This document shows positions 17,619-25,783 of a stretch of DNA of 64,000 bases, one piece after another (the stretch's first letter is position 1; each line of letters starts with the position of its first letter). The position numbers and the translations under genes are program-made. Location: the NCBI GenBank assembly GCA_910579935.1, contig CAJTVQ010000003.1, positions 1-64,000 on the forward strand, in the 5' to 3' direction. The stretch comes from an uncultured Lachnospiraceae bacterium. Lineage in GTDB: Bacteria; Bacillota; Clostridia; Lachnospirales; Lachnospiraceae. A model generated the notes under the pieces. It was not told the origin of the DNA. It saw only the letters and a list, made by a program, of their open reading frames with translations, and made no database searches.

Positions 17619-19115
17619 TCAGTATTCCATAATGAATAATTGCACCCAGTAATTATAGCCATCCTTTTGGTAATGTCCCACACCTATGGCATTAAAGCTA
17701 CCATTAAGTATATTACTTCTATGTCCCGGACTGTTCATCCACCCATTCATTACTGCCTGTGGTGAAGCATATCCCGCTGCAATATTTTCTCCTGCCATCC
17801 TGTATATCATTCCCTGCTCCTCAATTGCCGTAAAGCAGCTGTTACCATTCGGTCTTGTATGCGAAAACTGCTCCACAAGTTCTCGCGCCCTGATATTTGC
17901 AGCAGCTTCTATCGCTTTATTCAGATTCAGTGCTCCGACTCCCGCCTTCTCACGCTCCTGATTTACCAGCCTGATTACCTCATCTGCATATGCAGACTCA
18001 CTTTTTACAGGATCTAATGACAAACCATAAGAAGAAAGAATATTGGCAAATTCCTCTGACCGCGAAAATCCCTCCAGCACCCTTTCCCTGCTCTCTCCAT
18101 ATGACAGCCTTCTCACCCAGTCGTTCAAACCTGCCTGATCATATTCCCTGCCCATGAATGTACGATAAAGAACCTTAACATATTCTGTATCATCAAGTCT
18201 CTTATTTACAAATTCTTCGGAAAAGATAAAACTCTTTGCCACTTCTTCCGGACTCTTTATTTTATCGAGAATTTTTCCGCTCCAATCCTCCAAACCTGCC
18301 GGCTCGCCTCTCCTCCCTAATGCCTGTACATAAAGGCGATTCACAAACATGGTAATCCCTTCGTTCTGATCTCTCTTATTGCCAAGTTTCATTTCTCCCC
18401 TTTTAATTCCATAGAAATCACAGAGGCTCTGAAACTCCTGAGAATTCACGAATCCCCGAAGCACATATTCCCTGGACATTCCTCCATCCAGCTTGTCCAT
18501 CCACGTTTTCTTGCCTTCGGAATCGGCTTCACGGTCAAAAAAGGTACGGTATAATACATCCACATAATCAGAATCGTTCAGTTTACGTTCCGTAAACTCA
18601 TCACTCAGAATAAATCCCTGTGCAACTGCGGCTCCATCTGTTTCCCCACTCTGCAGCCTGTTCACCCAGTCATCAAATCCCGCTTTTTCCGCCTCACGAT
18701 TAAGCGCCACTGTATACATACGGGAGACAAAACCCTCCACACCACTTTCTGATGTCAGCAGAAGTTCATCCTCCGATACCACATCATCAAAAAGAAAATC
18801 CTCTGCAATCTCCTGAATAATCTCATCCTGAAATTCCATCGGAACAGTTTCTTCCACTATTTTATCAGGCAGCTGCTCTTCTGGTTCAGACATTTCCTGA
18901 TCAGGTTCCTCTGTATCAGACGGTATTGGCCCCTCTGGTATTATGTCCTCCGCCGGATCATCCTCCATGATCATATCCTCTGTAATTTCTTCTGATACTT
19001 CTGCGTTTTCGACGAAATATTCTGTTCCGCCACCTGATTCTGATGCATATGCTGACATAGGCAAAGAAGATAACAATGCAACCGACATCAAATATATGAC
19101 GCCTTTTTTCTTCAT
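17619..19115 (-). CDS. Secreted CAP/SCP-domain protein with central DUF4214 module
   Basis: A 498-aa predicted surface protein. Signal peptide 1-25 (ends AYA). Acidic linker to about residue 120. Residues 125-365 form the four-unit DUF4214 module ending SSYGL. Residues 375-498 form a CAP domain: VIRLVNQEREKAGV start, FSHTRPNG, AGENIAAGY, WMNSPGHRSNIL, and a terminal YWVQLF strand. The His and Glu residues typical of CAP cavities are present. CAP proteins of bacteria are poorly understood; some act at the cell wall. Here the module precedes the effector domain, the reverse of its neighbours at 15594 and 19476. Start chosen at 19115, where AAAGG lies 4 nt upstream behind a longer GGGGGAAAGG tract. 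Confidence 0.9.
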   Translation of the reverse strand: MKKKGVIYLMSVALLSSLPMSAYASESGGGTEYFVENAEVSEEITEDMIMEDDPAEDIIPEGPIPSDTEEPDQEMSEPEEQLPDKIVEETVPMEFQDEIIQEIAEDFLFDDVVSEDELLLTSESGVEGFVSRMYTVALNREAEKAGFDDWVNRLQSGETDGAAVAQGFILSDEFTERKLNDSDYVDVLYRTFFDREADSEGKKTWMDKLDGGMSREYVLRGFVNSQEFQSLCDFYGIKRGEMKLGNKRDQNEGITMFVNRLYVQALGRRGEPAGLEDWSGKILDKIKSPEEVAKSFIFSEEFVNKRLDDTEYVKVLYRTFMGREYDQAGLNDWVRRLSYGESRERVLEGFSRSEEFANILSSYGLSLDPVKSESAYADEVIRLVNQEREKAGVGALNLNKAIEAAANIRARELVEQFSHTRPNGNSCFTAIEEQGMIYRMAGENIAAGYASPQAVMNGWMNSPGHRSNILNGSFNAIGVGHYQKDGYNYWVQLFIMEY

Positions 19116-19175
19116 ATCCTTTCCCCCTCTCATAAGATTTTATCTCTTTATATTCACTGGATATATACCTTTTGG

Positions 19176-19204
19176 ATTATAACAAACCCCAGTCAAACTT
19201 TCAA
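19176..19204 (-). promoter_or_regulatory. Promoter for the CAP/DUF4214 gene
   Basis: Minus strand reads TTGAAA (19204-19199), a 17-bp spacer and a perfect TATAAT (19181-19176) with an extended TG one base before it, about 60 bp upstream of the start. Confidence 0.65.
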
Positions 19205-19361
19205 TAGTACATACATATAATTTACAATTATTTCTATTATTGCCGCATCTTCACCCTCCCATATATCGGACTTGTTTATGTTCTTTCAGCATTTTTTTAT
19301 TATTTCCCCGATTCATGGAAAGAACCCCTTTATTATATTCATTACCATAGTTATAGATATG

Positions 19362-19401
19362 AAAAGAAAAAACACTTCCAAATTATATTTCCAAAAGTGT
19401 T
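19362..19401 (-). terminator. Intrinsic terminator after the LRR/DUF4214 gene
   Basis: On the minus strand AACACTT (19401-19395) pairs with AAGTGTT (19377-19371) and is followed by TTTTCTTTT. A second 10-bp stem (19439-19430 with 19421-19412) lies just before it. Together with the promoter at 19176-19204 this accounts for the 360-bp gap 19116-19475; I see no gene there. Confidence 0.7.
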
Positions 19402-19475
19402 CTTTCCTCAGGAAAAGGACTTTTTCCACAGTCCTTTTCATTGTTATATATTTCTGTATCTAACCTGTACGGCCA

Positions 19476-21863
19476 TTATAAACCATACTGCTTCATGATA
19501 TTATCAAATTCAGTAGAACGTGAAAAACCCTCTAATACTTTTTCTCTTGAAGTACCGGCATCCAGTTCTCCTACCCAGTCCTCAAGACCAGACTGATCAT
19601 ATTCTCTTCCCATGAAAGTTCTGTATAATACTTTTACAAACTCTGTATTATCCGTTTTCTTATTTGCGAATTCTTCAGAGAAGAAAAAGCTCTTTGCTAC
19701 ATCTTCTGGCGACATTTCTTTTCTCAGAATACGGCCTGTCCAATCTTCGAGTCCATCCGGCTCACCTGCACGTCCCAATGCTTTTGTATAAATACGGTTT
19801 ACAAACATTGTCACACCTTCATTTTGATCCCGCCAATTCCCCAGTTTATACTCCCCGCGTTTAATACCATAAGATTTACATAAATTCTCGAATTCCGTCG
19901 AATTCACAAAACCTGCCAATACATATTCTCTTGACACTCCGTTTTCAATTTTATTCTGCCAGTTTGATTTACCTTCTTTATCTGCTGCCCTGTCAAAGAA
20001 AGCCTTGTACAAAACATCAAGGAAATCAGAATCATTCAGCTTGCGGTTTGTGAATTCCTCGCTCATAATTACACCTTGGGAAAAGGAAGAAGCATCAATA
20101 TCACCATTTACCAATTTCTGTGTCCAGTCATTAAGTCCCGCTTCTTCGGCTTCCCGATTAAGAGCAACTCTATACATTCTTGCTACAAATTCCCTTGTTT
20201 TAACCTCATCAGCTTCATTAACCTCGCCAACTTTAATAGTGACAGTCATAGAGTGACCATTCCCGCAATCATAGTCGTAAGTTCCTTCCTCCCCCTTGAT
20301 TATACGGAATATCCCTCCATTAAAATCTAAATTCTGCAAATTACTTACCCTGCCAGCATCAAACCGGGCATCACGTTTGATCATATCTATCTGATTTTCC
20401 GCAGTATAAACAACATTCTTAACTGCACTGAAAACCATCAGCGTCTGACAGGCACCGACATCCAAACTGCTTAATTTATTATTGTCACAATTCAGCCTCC
20501 TCAATGCCGGATTATGGCTCAAATCTAAACTAACCAAATTATTATTGTAGCAGGTCAGGCTCTCCAAAGCCGGATTACCGCTTAAATCCAGACTACTCAG
20601 ATTAATTCCTTGACAACTCAAGTCCTTCAATGCAGGATTATGGCTCAAATCTATATTAACCAGTTTATTATTAATTGAATCATGCAGCAGACTAGCATCT
20701 CCACAGCTCAAGCTCTCCAAAGCCGGATTACCGCTTAAATCCAGACTACTCAGATTATTATTTTGACAGTTTAAGATCTTCAAAGCCGGATTTCCACTCA
20801 AATCCAAACTACCCAAATCCAAGCCGTGACAATCCAGCTCCTCCAACTTCGGATTCTTACTCAAATCCAAACTTCTTAGTTTTGCAGAACCAAATCTCCC
20901 TGTCCCACACCTCAGTATCTTTAAATCCGGCTTTCCACTCAAATCCAGACTTTCTAACTCCATTTGATTGCTACAATCCAAAACTTCTAACCTATCATTC
21001 TTACTCACATTCAGATTGCTTATCTTACCATACGCATTCAATACAGAGCAATACAACTCCCTTAGGTACGGATTATTACTGCAATCCAGATTGCTTAACC
21101 TATTATATCTACAATCCAGAATCTCCAGTTTTACATTTTTACTCACATCCAAACTTTCCAAGTTATTCAAAAGGCAATACAAGTTCCTCAAATTGGGAAA
21201 ATATTCTATCCCTGTTAAATCACTTATGTTGCGGTTTCGGCAGTCAATCGATGTGATGCTTAGTCGTCTGTCGGCTGACATTGTCTTATCCTCGATGCGT
21301 TCAAGCAAATACTTTCTGAAATTCTCATCCGGGAAATTCTCCTCATTGATTTCTATATCCCCCTCTGCCTGCACGAAAAGTTCTTCTGTTTCCATAATTA
21401 TATTATCTTCTGATAAAATTCCATCCGGAATATCTTCGGTTTCCCACAGTTCCTGTTCTATTGGGCTTTCCTCTATTGTTTCTTCTGTTTCCTCTATCGT
21501 TTCTTCCATTCCTCCTATTTCCTGCCCAGACGGACTTTCTTCTGTGGGTTCTTCCGCTCCTTCTGTTTCCTGCCCAGACGGACTTTCTTCTGTGGGTTCT
21601 TCTGCTCCTTCTGTTTCCTGCCCAAACGGACTTTCTTCTGTGGGTTCTTCCGCTCCTTCTGTTTCCTCTCTGAACGGACCTTTCTCTGCCGGTTCTTCCG
21701 ATTCTTCCGTTTCCTGCCCGGATGAGCTCTCCTCCGTCGGTTCTTCCGTTTCCCCAATTTCCTGCACTTGATCCATGTCTACCTCACTTGCATATACCTG
21801 CAACGGAAGCAACCCAAGCACAACAGCAAGGCAAACAGCAATTCCCTTTCTTCTTTTCTTCAT
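19476..21863 (-). CDS. Secreted leucine-rich-repeat protein with C-terminal DUF4214 module
   Basis: A 795-aa predicted surface protein. Signal peptide 1-26. Residues 30-165 are an acidic stalk containing 16-residue repeats (ETEGAEEPTEESPSGQ). Residues 195-480 are leucine-rich repeats of about 20-22 residues with a cysteine ladder (pattern LxCxxNxLxxLDLSxNPxLxxL), as in internalin- or BspA-like surface proteins that bind proteins. A short beta domain follows. Residues 556-795 form the four-unit DUF4214 module, ending YGL and nearly identical to that at 15594-16330. The gene has its own strong promoter and terminator. No LPXTG motif, so retention at the cell surface needs another mechanism. Confidence 0.9.
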   Translation of the reverse strand: MKKRRKGIAVCLAVVLGLLPLQVYASEVDMDQVQEIGETEEPTEESSSGQETEESEEPAEKGPFREETEGAEEPTEESPFGQETEGAEEPTEESPSGQETEGAEEPTEESPSGQEIGGMEETIEETEETIEESPIEQELWETEDIPDGILSEDNIIMETEELFVQAEGDIEINEENFPDENFRKYLLERIEDKTMSADRRLSITSIDCRNRNISDLTGIEYFPNLRNLYCLLNNLESLDVSKNVKLEILDCRYNRLSNLDCSNNPYLRELYCSVLNAYGKISNLNVSKNDRLEVLDCSNQMELESLDLSGKPDLKILRCGTGRFGSAKLRSLDLSKNPKLEELDCHGLDLGSLDLSGNPALKILNCQNNNLSSLDLSGNPALESLSCGDASLLHDSINNKLVNIDLSHNPALKDLSCQGINLSSLDLSGNPALESLTCYNNNLVSLDLSHNPALRRLNCDNNKLSSLDVGACQTLMVFSAVKNVVYTAENQIDMIKRDARFDAGRVSNLQNLDFNGGIFRIIKGEEGTYDYDCGNGHSMTVTIKVGEVNEADEVKTREFVARMYRVALNREAEEAGLNDWTQKLVNGDIDASSFSQGVIMSEEFTNRKLNDSDFLDVLYKAFFDRAADKEGKSNWQNKIENGVSREYVLAGFVNSTEFENLCKSYGIKRGEYKLGNWRDQNEGVTMFVNRIYTKALGRAGEPDGLEDWTGRILRKEMSPEDVAKSFFFSEEFANKKTDNTEFVKVLYRTFMGREYDQSGLEDWVGELDAGTSREKVLEGFSRSTEFDNIMKQYGL
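21521..21770 (-). repeat. 48-bp minisatellite in the LRR protein stalk
   Basis: The marker cctg(c/a)cc or its variant recurs at 21521, 21569, 21617, 21665, 21713 and 21761, a period of exactly 48 bp. It encodes 16-residue EGAEEPTEESPSGQET-type repeats. The first three copies are nearly identical; later ones have diverged. Confidence 0.85.
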
Positions 21864-21909
21864 CTCCCTTGTTCCTCCTTCTTCCCCCCTTCACAACGCC
21901 ATTTGATCA

Positions 21910-21938
21910 ATTATACTTCTACGTGCAAAAATTGTCAA
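21910..21938 (-). promoter_or_regulatory. Strong promoter for the LRR/DUF4214 gene
   Basis: Minus strand has consensus TTGACA (21938-21933), a 17-bp spacer and consensus TATAAT (21915-21910), about 45 bp upstream of the start codon. Confidence 0.75.
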
Positions 21939-22037
21939 ATCACAGACATCCTGTACAAAACTTTCATGTCATGTGTTATCCAAAACAATGAAACAATCAA
22001 TATACTATAGCAGAGCAATTGCAAAATCTCTTACTCG

Positions 22038-24104
22038 TTATTCTTCCCTTTCATTCAGTATCACTCTTACCGGAATGGTATCATTTCCTTCAAATTTAAA
22101 ATATCTGAATTCAATTTCACAGGTTGTATCCTCCAGCCCAAAAGGTATCTTAACAAATTGAGAAACTCCATCCCAATTAACCGCACCGATAATATTGTTT
22201 CCACTGTCACTGGCTACTTCCAGCCTTCCCAAATCACCCTGGGCATCTTCACTGGAATTCATTTGGAATACCACTTCATATGCCCCTTTCTCCAAACGGA
22301 TATATGGGCCATACATAGCATAACCTGATTCCTCCGTTCCAATTTCATTATATGCAAACTGGTTTTTACTAATTTCACCCTGCAAATCATTTAAATGGAT
22401 TTTATCCAACGAATAAATACTTTTTTTCCCAACCATACATACAAAATGATAATCCCCAACAATATTTTTATCTATTGTACTTTCGTCATTATCAATAATT
22501 AACACTTCCGGTAGCTCATTTAATTCCTTCATATCCTGTACACAGATGAGTGGAATATCCTGTAAATAAAGCTGAAAAGATCCTCTGGTATTGTATTGTG
22601 TATTCGTAAGGAAAACCACGTAATTATCATGCTCCCTTATATATTTCCACAAATCATGTTTTAAGGGCACTTCCTGGTTATATGACGCCTGGTACGGACA
22701 AATCTGCTGTTTTACAACTACTTCTCCTGCCTTAACCCAAAAAATACCAATCAAAACCATATCCACAAAAAAAATCCATTTCCTTACAACCCTAATTTTT
22801 GTCACCGCAAAAATCAGGGTTTCCAACACCATGATTACAAAACACAATTCCATAACCCGAAATCCCCGCAAGGAATAAAACCAATATACCGCTGCAGCAC
22901 AAACACCCTGATAAGAGGTATCCAAAGATATATTCCATGAATATATTTTATTTATCAGCAGCCATGCCAGGCATAAAAATATCAAGGATGAAACCGCAAA
23001 TACTATCCAGCTTTTACTCCATTGCACAAAATCTGGTAAATACAGAAAACCAATAATAATAAAAAATCCCACAGCAATTTCAATATATCTTCCATAAATT
23101 AAATAATCAACCCTACTGCCTGCTTTCCTCATAAAGATAGCAGATACCATCAGTATGCCTGAAAACAACAGGAGAATAAATCCATAGAAATAACCCGTTT
23201 CATCCTTCTTTTTCCATTTTTTTATGCACTGCACAAATACCATTCCCATTCCAAATGGGATAATCCCGAAACTACCAGCCCACAAATAAAAAAACTGACC
23301 GGCAATCTCCCGTATAACCGGAATAAGGAAATTAGAAAGACTCATTCCGCCCACTATGGAAGAATAATCGTTTACCTCTCCCTTCGCACCATAAATGGCA
23401 TCTTTAAGACCGCTTTTTAAAATGTAAGAAAGACACATCATGCCGACCACTGTTACCAACATATAAAACAAATACTTTAATGATATTTTTTTACGAGCCA
23501 CCAATAAGATAATTAAGCATATGCCCGCAATCAAAAAAGGTATGGTCCTCTGATGTATCATATATATATATACTAATTCAATGGCGAATACCAATATTCT
23601 TATGGTGGTGGTCTTCCTGCATATGAAATATCCCTGCAAAAATATCAGCCATGTAAACAGAACCAGATAGCACTCCGACCATGCAACGCTTGATTGCGAT
23701 ACATAGGATGCATACAACGCCATCACAGTACAGGCAATACTAACAAACGCTTTGCTTCTTTCAGGCAAAAGGCGTACAAACAAATAATAACTTATGAGAA
23801 AAGAAGCTACCATAAATAAAGCATTGGCAACTATCGCACAACGGTACATTGCCAGTCCTGATACCGGCAAACACATGATTAACATCAAAAACAAACTATA
23901 ACCATAAGAATAATAAGGACAATAACTTACCGTATTCCCCCAATCCCTTCCAAGAAAAAACGCCGCATTTCCCCAATATCCCAATTCATCTTCACTAAGA
24001 AAAAAGGCATACAAATTATCTATATTAAATATATGAACAAGAAAAATCAGCAATATTTCACATACCAGTAAAATCCTAAGTCTATTTTCATTTACGAAAT
24101 TCAT
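22038..24104 (-). CDS. GT-C-type membrane glycosyltransferase-like protein
   Basis: A 688-aa integral membrane protein with about a dozen hydrophobic segments in residues 1-470. An early loop between the first two segments carries a conserved acidic pair (FLSEDELGYWGN), as in GT39/ArnT-type enzymes that use lipid-phosphate sugars on the outer face of the membrane. The C-terminal 200 residues are soluble and end in a beta-sandwich (GPYIRLEKGAYEVVFQM), like carbohydrate-binding extensions seen in such enzymes. The start at 24104 has AAGG 5 nt upstream; an in-frame ATG further up lacks support. It follows the GT4 at 24177 by 72 bp. Substrate unknown; it might glycosylate the neighbouring secreted proteins or the exported glycan. 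Confidence 0.75.
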   Translation of the reverse strand: MNFVNENRLRILLVCEILLIFLVHIFNIDNLYAFFLSEDELGYWGNAAFFLGRDWGNTVSYCPYYSYGYSLFLMLIMCLPVSGLAMYRCAIVANALFMVASFLISYYLFVRLLPERSKAFVSIACTVMALYASYVSQSSVAWSECYLVLFTWLIFLQGYFICRKTTTIRILVFAIELVYIYMIHQRTIPFLIAGICLIILLVARKKISLKYLFYMLVTVVGMMCLSYILKSGLKDAIYGAKGEVNDYSSIVGGMSLSNFLIPVIREIAGQFFYLWAGSFGIIPFGMGMVFVQCIKKWKKKDETGYFYGFILLLFSGILMVSAIFMRKAGSRVDYLIYGRYIEIAVGFFIIIGFLYLPDFVQWSKSWIVFAVSSLIFLCLAWLLINKIYSWNISLDTSYQGVCAAAVYWFYSLRGFRVMELCFVIMVLETLIFAVTKIRVVRKWIFFVDMVLIGIFWVKAGEVVVKQQICPYQASYNQEVPLKHDLWKYIREHDNYVVFLTNTQYNTRGSFQLYLQDIPLICVQDMKELNELPEVLIIDNDESTIDKNIVGDYHFVCMVGKKSIYSLDKIHLNDLQGEISKNQFAYNEIGTEESGYAMYGPYIRLEKGAYEVVFQMNSSEDAQGDLGRLEVASDSGNNIIGAVNWDGVSQFVKIPFGLEDTTCEIEFRYFKFEGNDTIPVRVILNEREE

Positions 24105-24176
24105 ATATCCTTCACCTTCCATAAAATACCGCGTAACATTCATCACTAAAATAGCAGCTACTGTTCAAGCTACTAT

Positions 24177-25460
24177 TTATAAATTTTCGCTCTTGTATCC
24201 TTTATATATCTCCTCCATCCGCCCCCTCACCCGATCAGACATCTTTTCCAAATCCAAACATTCCTTAATATATTTCTCCCCCCCGGCAACTTTTCTCTTA
24301 TAGAATTCCTTATCCAAAAATAGTTCCCGCATATACTCCGCCGCATGCCCGACATCCGCATCCGCCCAGCGGTTTCCCTTCCGATACGGTCCAATATCCT
24401 TTATCAATGACACCAGCTCATAATCCACTAGACATGCGCTATCCACATCCATAAATTCTGTAGTAGAAGACCAATTCGTTGCAATCACTGCCGTTCCTAA
24501 ATACATTGCTTCTGCCAAAGGGAGCCCGAATCCCTCTGCCCTGTGCAGAGATACCAGTACATCCGCATCCGCAATCAATGATTCTACTTCTCTTCTGCTT
24601 AAGTTATCCGTAATAAAGTAGATATCCGGATATCCGCTTAATTTCGCCCTCAGTCTGTCCAACTCTGTCTTTTTTTTCAAATGATTCACTTTAATGACAA
24701 GTCCCATACCCCTATCTGTCTTTTTAAACGCTCTCATGTATGCCTTTATAACCCCATACGGATTTTTCCTCTCACTGATACTTAAAAAATCATACATGAC
24801 CAAAAAAAGAAATTTATCTTCCGGTAAATGAAAATATTTTCTCCCCACCAGATTGCTTTTATCCAATACTACCCCATAGGGCATTGTAATAACATTTTTT
24901 TCAGTTTTCTTTCGTAATCCTCTGCTAATAAATTCAGAGGGCGTCCATATCTCGTCCACGGTATCAATGCAGGAAACCCAGTCATCCGGAAATTCCTCCA
25001 GCTCCCAAAGCCAAAAAGCAATATTATACCGCCCGCTTAATTCGCCAATTGGTATCCTGTTATAATTTTTTTTCCACACATTATTATTAATATGAATCAA
25101 ATTAATTCCGTATCTGCTCTCCGATGCTATTTTATGGTCCCACTTTCTCTCCTGATGTTCTATATTATCTGGTGCATCCATCTGCCTGACCAAAAAAGGA
25201 ATCCCTGCCTGTTCCAGCATATCTGCAATGATACGCATACTTTGTCCCAATCCTGTTTCCGCACGAATATCCCCTATCAGATTGACACCGAATTCGCTCT
25301 CCGAAGGTCTGAATTCTTCTATTAATTTACACTTTTTCCTCATTTTTCCTTCATAATATTTATCTGTACAGCTCTTTATTTCATTCCATATCCTTTGTGG
25401 CATGACCCTCTTTATTTTATCCTTGACTCCCATCTCATTACCTTTCATCAAGCATTCCAT
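24177..25460 (-). CDS. Glycosyltransferase, GT4 family
   Basis: A 427-aa cytoplasmic enzyme. The donor domain shows LVMYDFLSISERKNPYGVI near 215 and HRAEGFGLPLAEAMYLGTAVIAT near 300 (E-x7-E). The N-terminal third contains GVNLIGDIRAETGLGQSMR, a Gly-rich acceptor-side loop seen in a subgroup of GT4 enzymes. Start: ATG 25460 has AGGGG 7 nt upstream, but ATG 25433 has AAAGG 7 nt upstream and begins MGVKDK; either is possible. It is the first gene of a two-gene unit with the GT-C-like protein. The 323-bp gap upstream (25461-25783) holds one diverged leader-terminator cassette and a TATAGT -10-like box. Confidence 0.85.
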   Translation of the reverse strand: MECLMKGNEMGVKDKIKRVMPQRIWNEIKSCTDKYYEGKMRKKCKLIEEFRPSESEFGVNLIGDIRAETGLGQSMRIIADMLEQAGIPFLVRQMDAPDNIEHQERKWDHKIASESRYGINLIHINNNVWKKNYNRIPIGELSGRYNIAFWLWELEEFPDDWVSCIDTVDEIWTPSEFISRGLRKKTEKNVITMPYGVVLDKSNLVGRKYFHLPEDKFLFLVMYDFLSISERKNPYGVIKAYMRAFKKTDRGMGLVIKVNHLKKKTELDRLRAKLSGYPDIYFITDNLSRREVESLIADADVLVSLHRAEGFGLPLAEAMYLGTAVIATNWSSTTEFMDVDSACLVDYELVSLIKDIGPYRKGNRWADADVGHAAEYMRELFLDKEFYKRKVAGGEKYIKECLDLEKMSDRVRGRMEEIYKGYKSENL

Positions 25461-25580
25461 ACTATTTCCCCTATACACTTATATGATTCCGTTCAATCCT
25501 CATTTATACCTACTTACTATACCAAAAAAATAAAGGAATGAACAGTATAAAATGCAAAAACGAACAAAACGATCAATATA

Positions 25581-25700
25581 AAAGTGTTGCATTGATAATC
25601 TCTTAATACCAATGCAACACCATCTGTACCATCAACCCGCCTTTTATATAAACATATTTCTTATATGACATACATTTTCATTTGTAAATACTATTTTTTA
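25581..25700 (-). ncRNA. Diverged copy 1 of a promoter-leader-terminator cassette
   Basis: Minus strand: TTTACA (25688-25683), 17-bp spacer, TATAAG (25665-25660), a leader containing TAAAAGG, then an 11-bp stem (CACcttt side out) formed by 25620-25610 and 25594-25584 with GTTGCATTG arms, followed by TTTTATATT. It shares the stem arms, the -35 box and its spacing with the three copies at 29.2-30.5 kb but has lost the TACTCATGTAAAAGGTGAA core. It lies 121 bp upstream of the GT4 start. Confidence 0.4.
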
Positions 25701-25783
25701 GCCTTTCTTATTCTTCGAAACAGTTTTTGTTCCATGCTCCGCCCTTGCACAAAGAATAATTAACAAGAAAAACATGGATATTT

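Noticed and set aside
20968..21771. Plus-strand Ser-rich frame opposite the LRR gene
   Set aside because: Shadow of the 48-bp repeat and LRR coding sequence, which have a signal peptide, promoter and terminator on the other strand.
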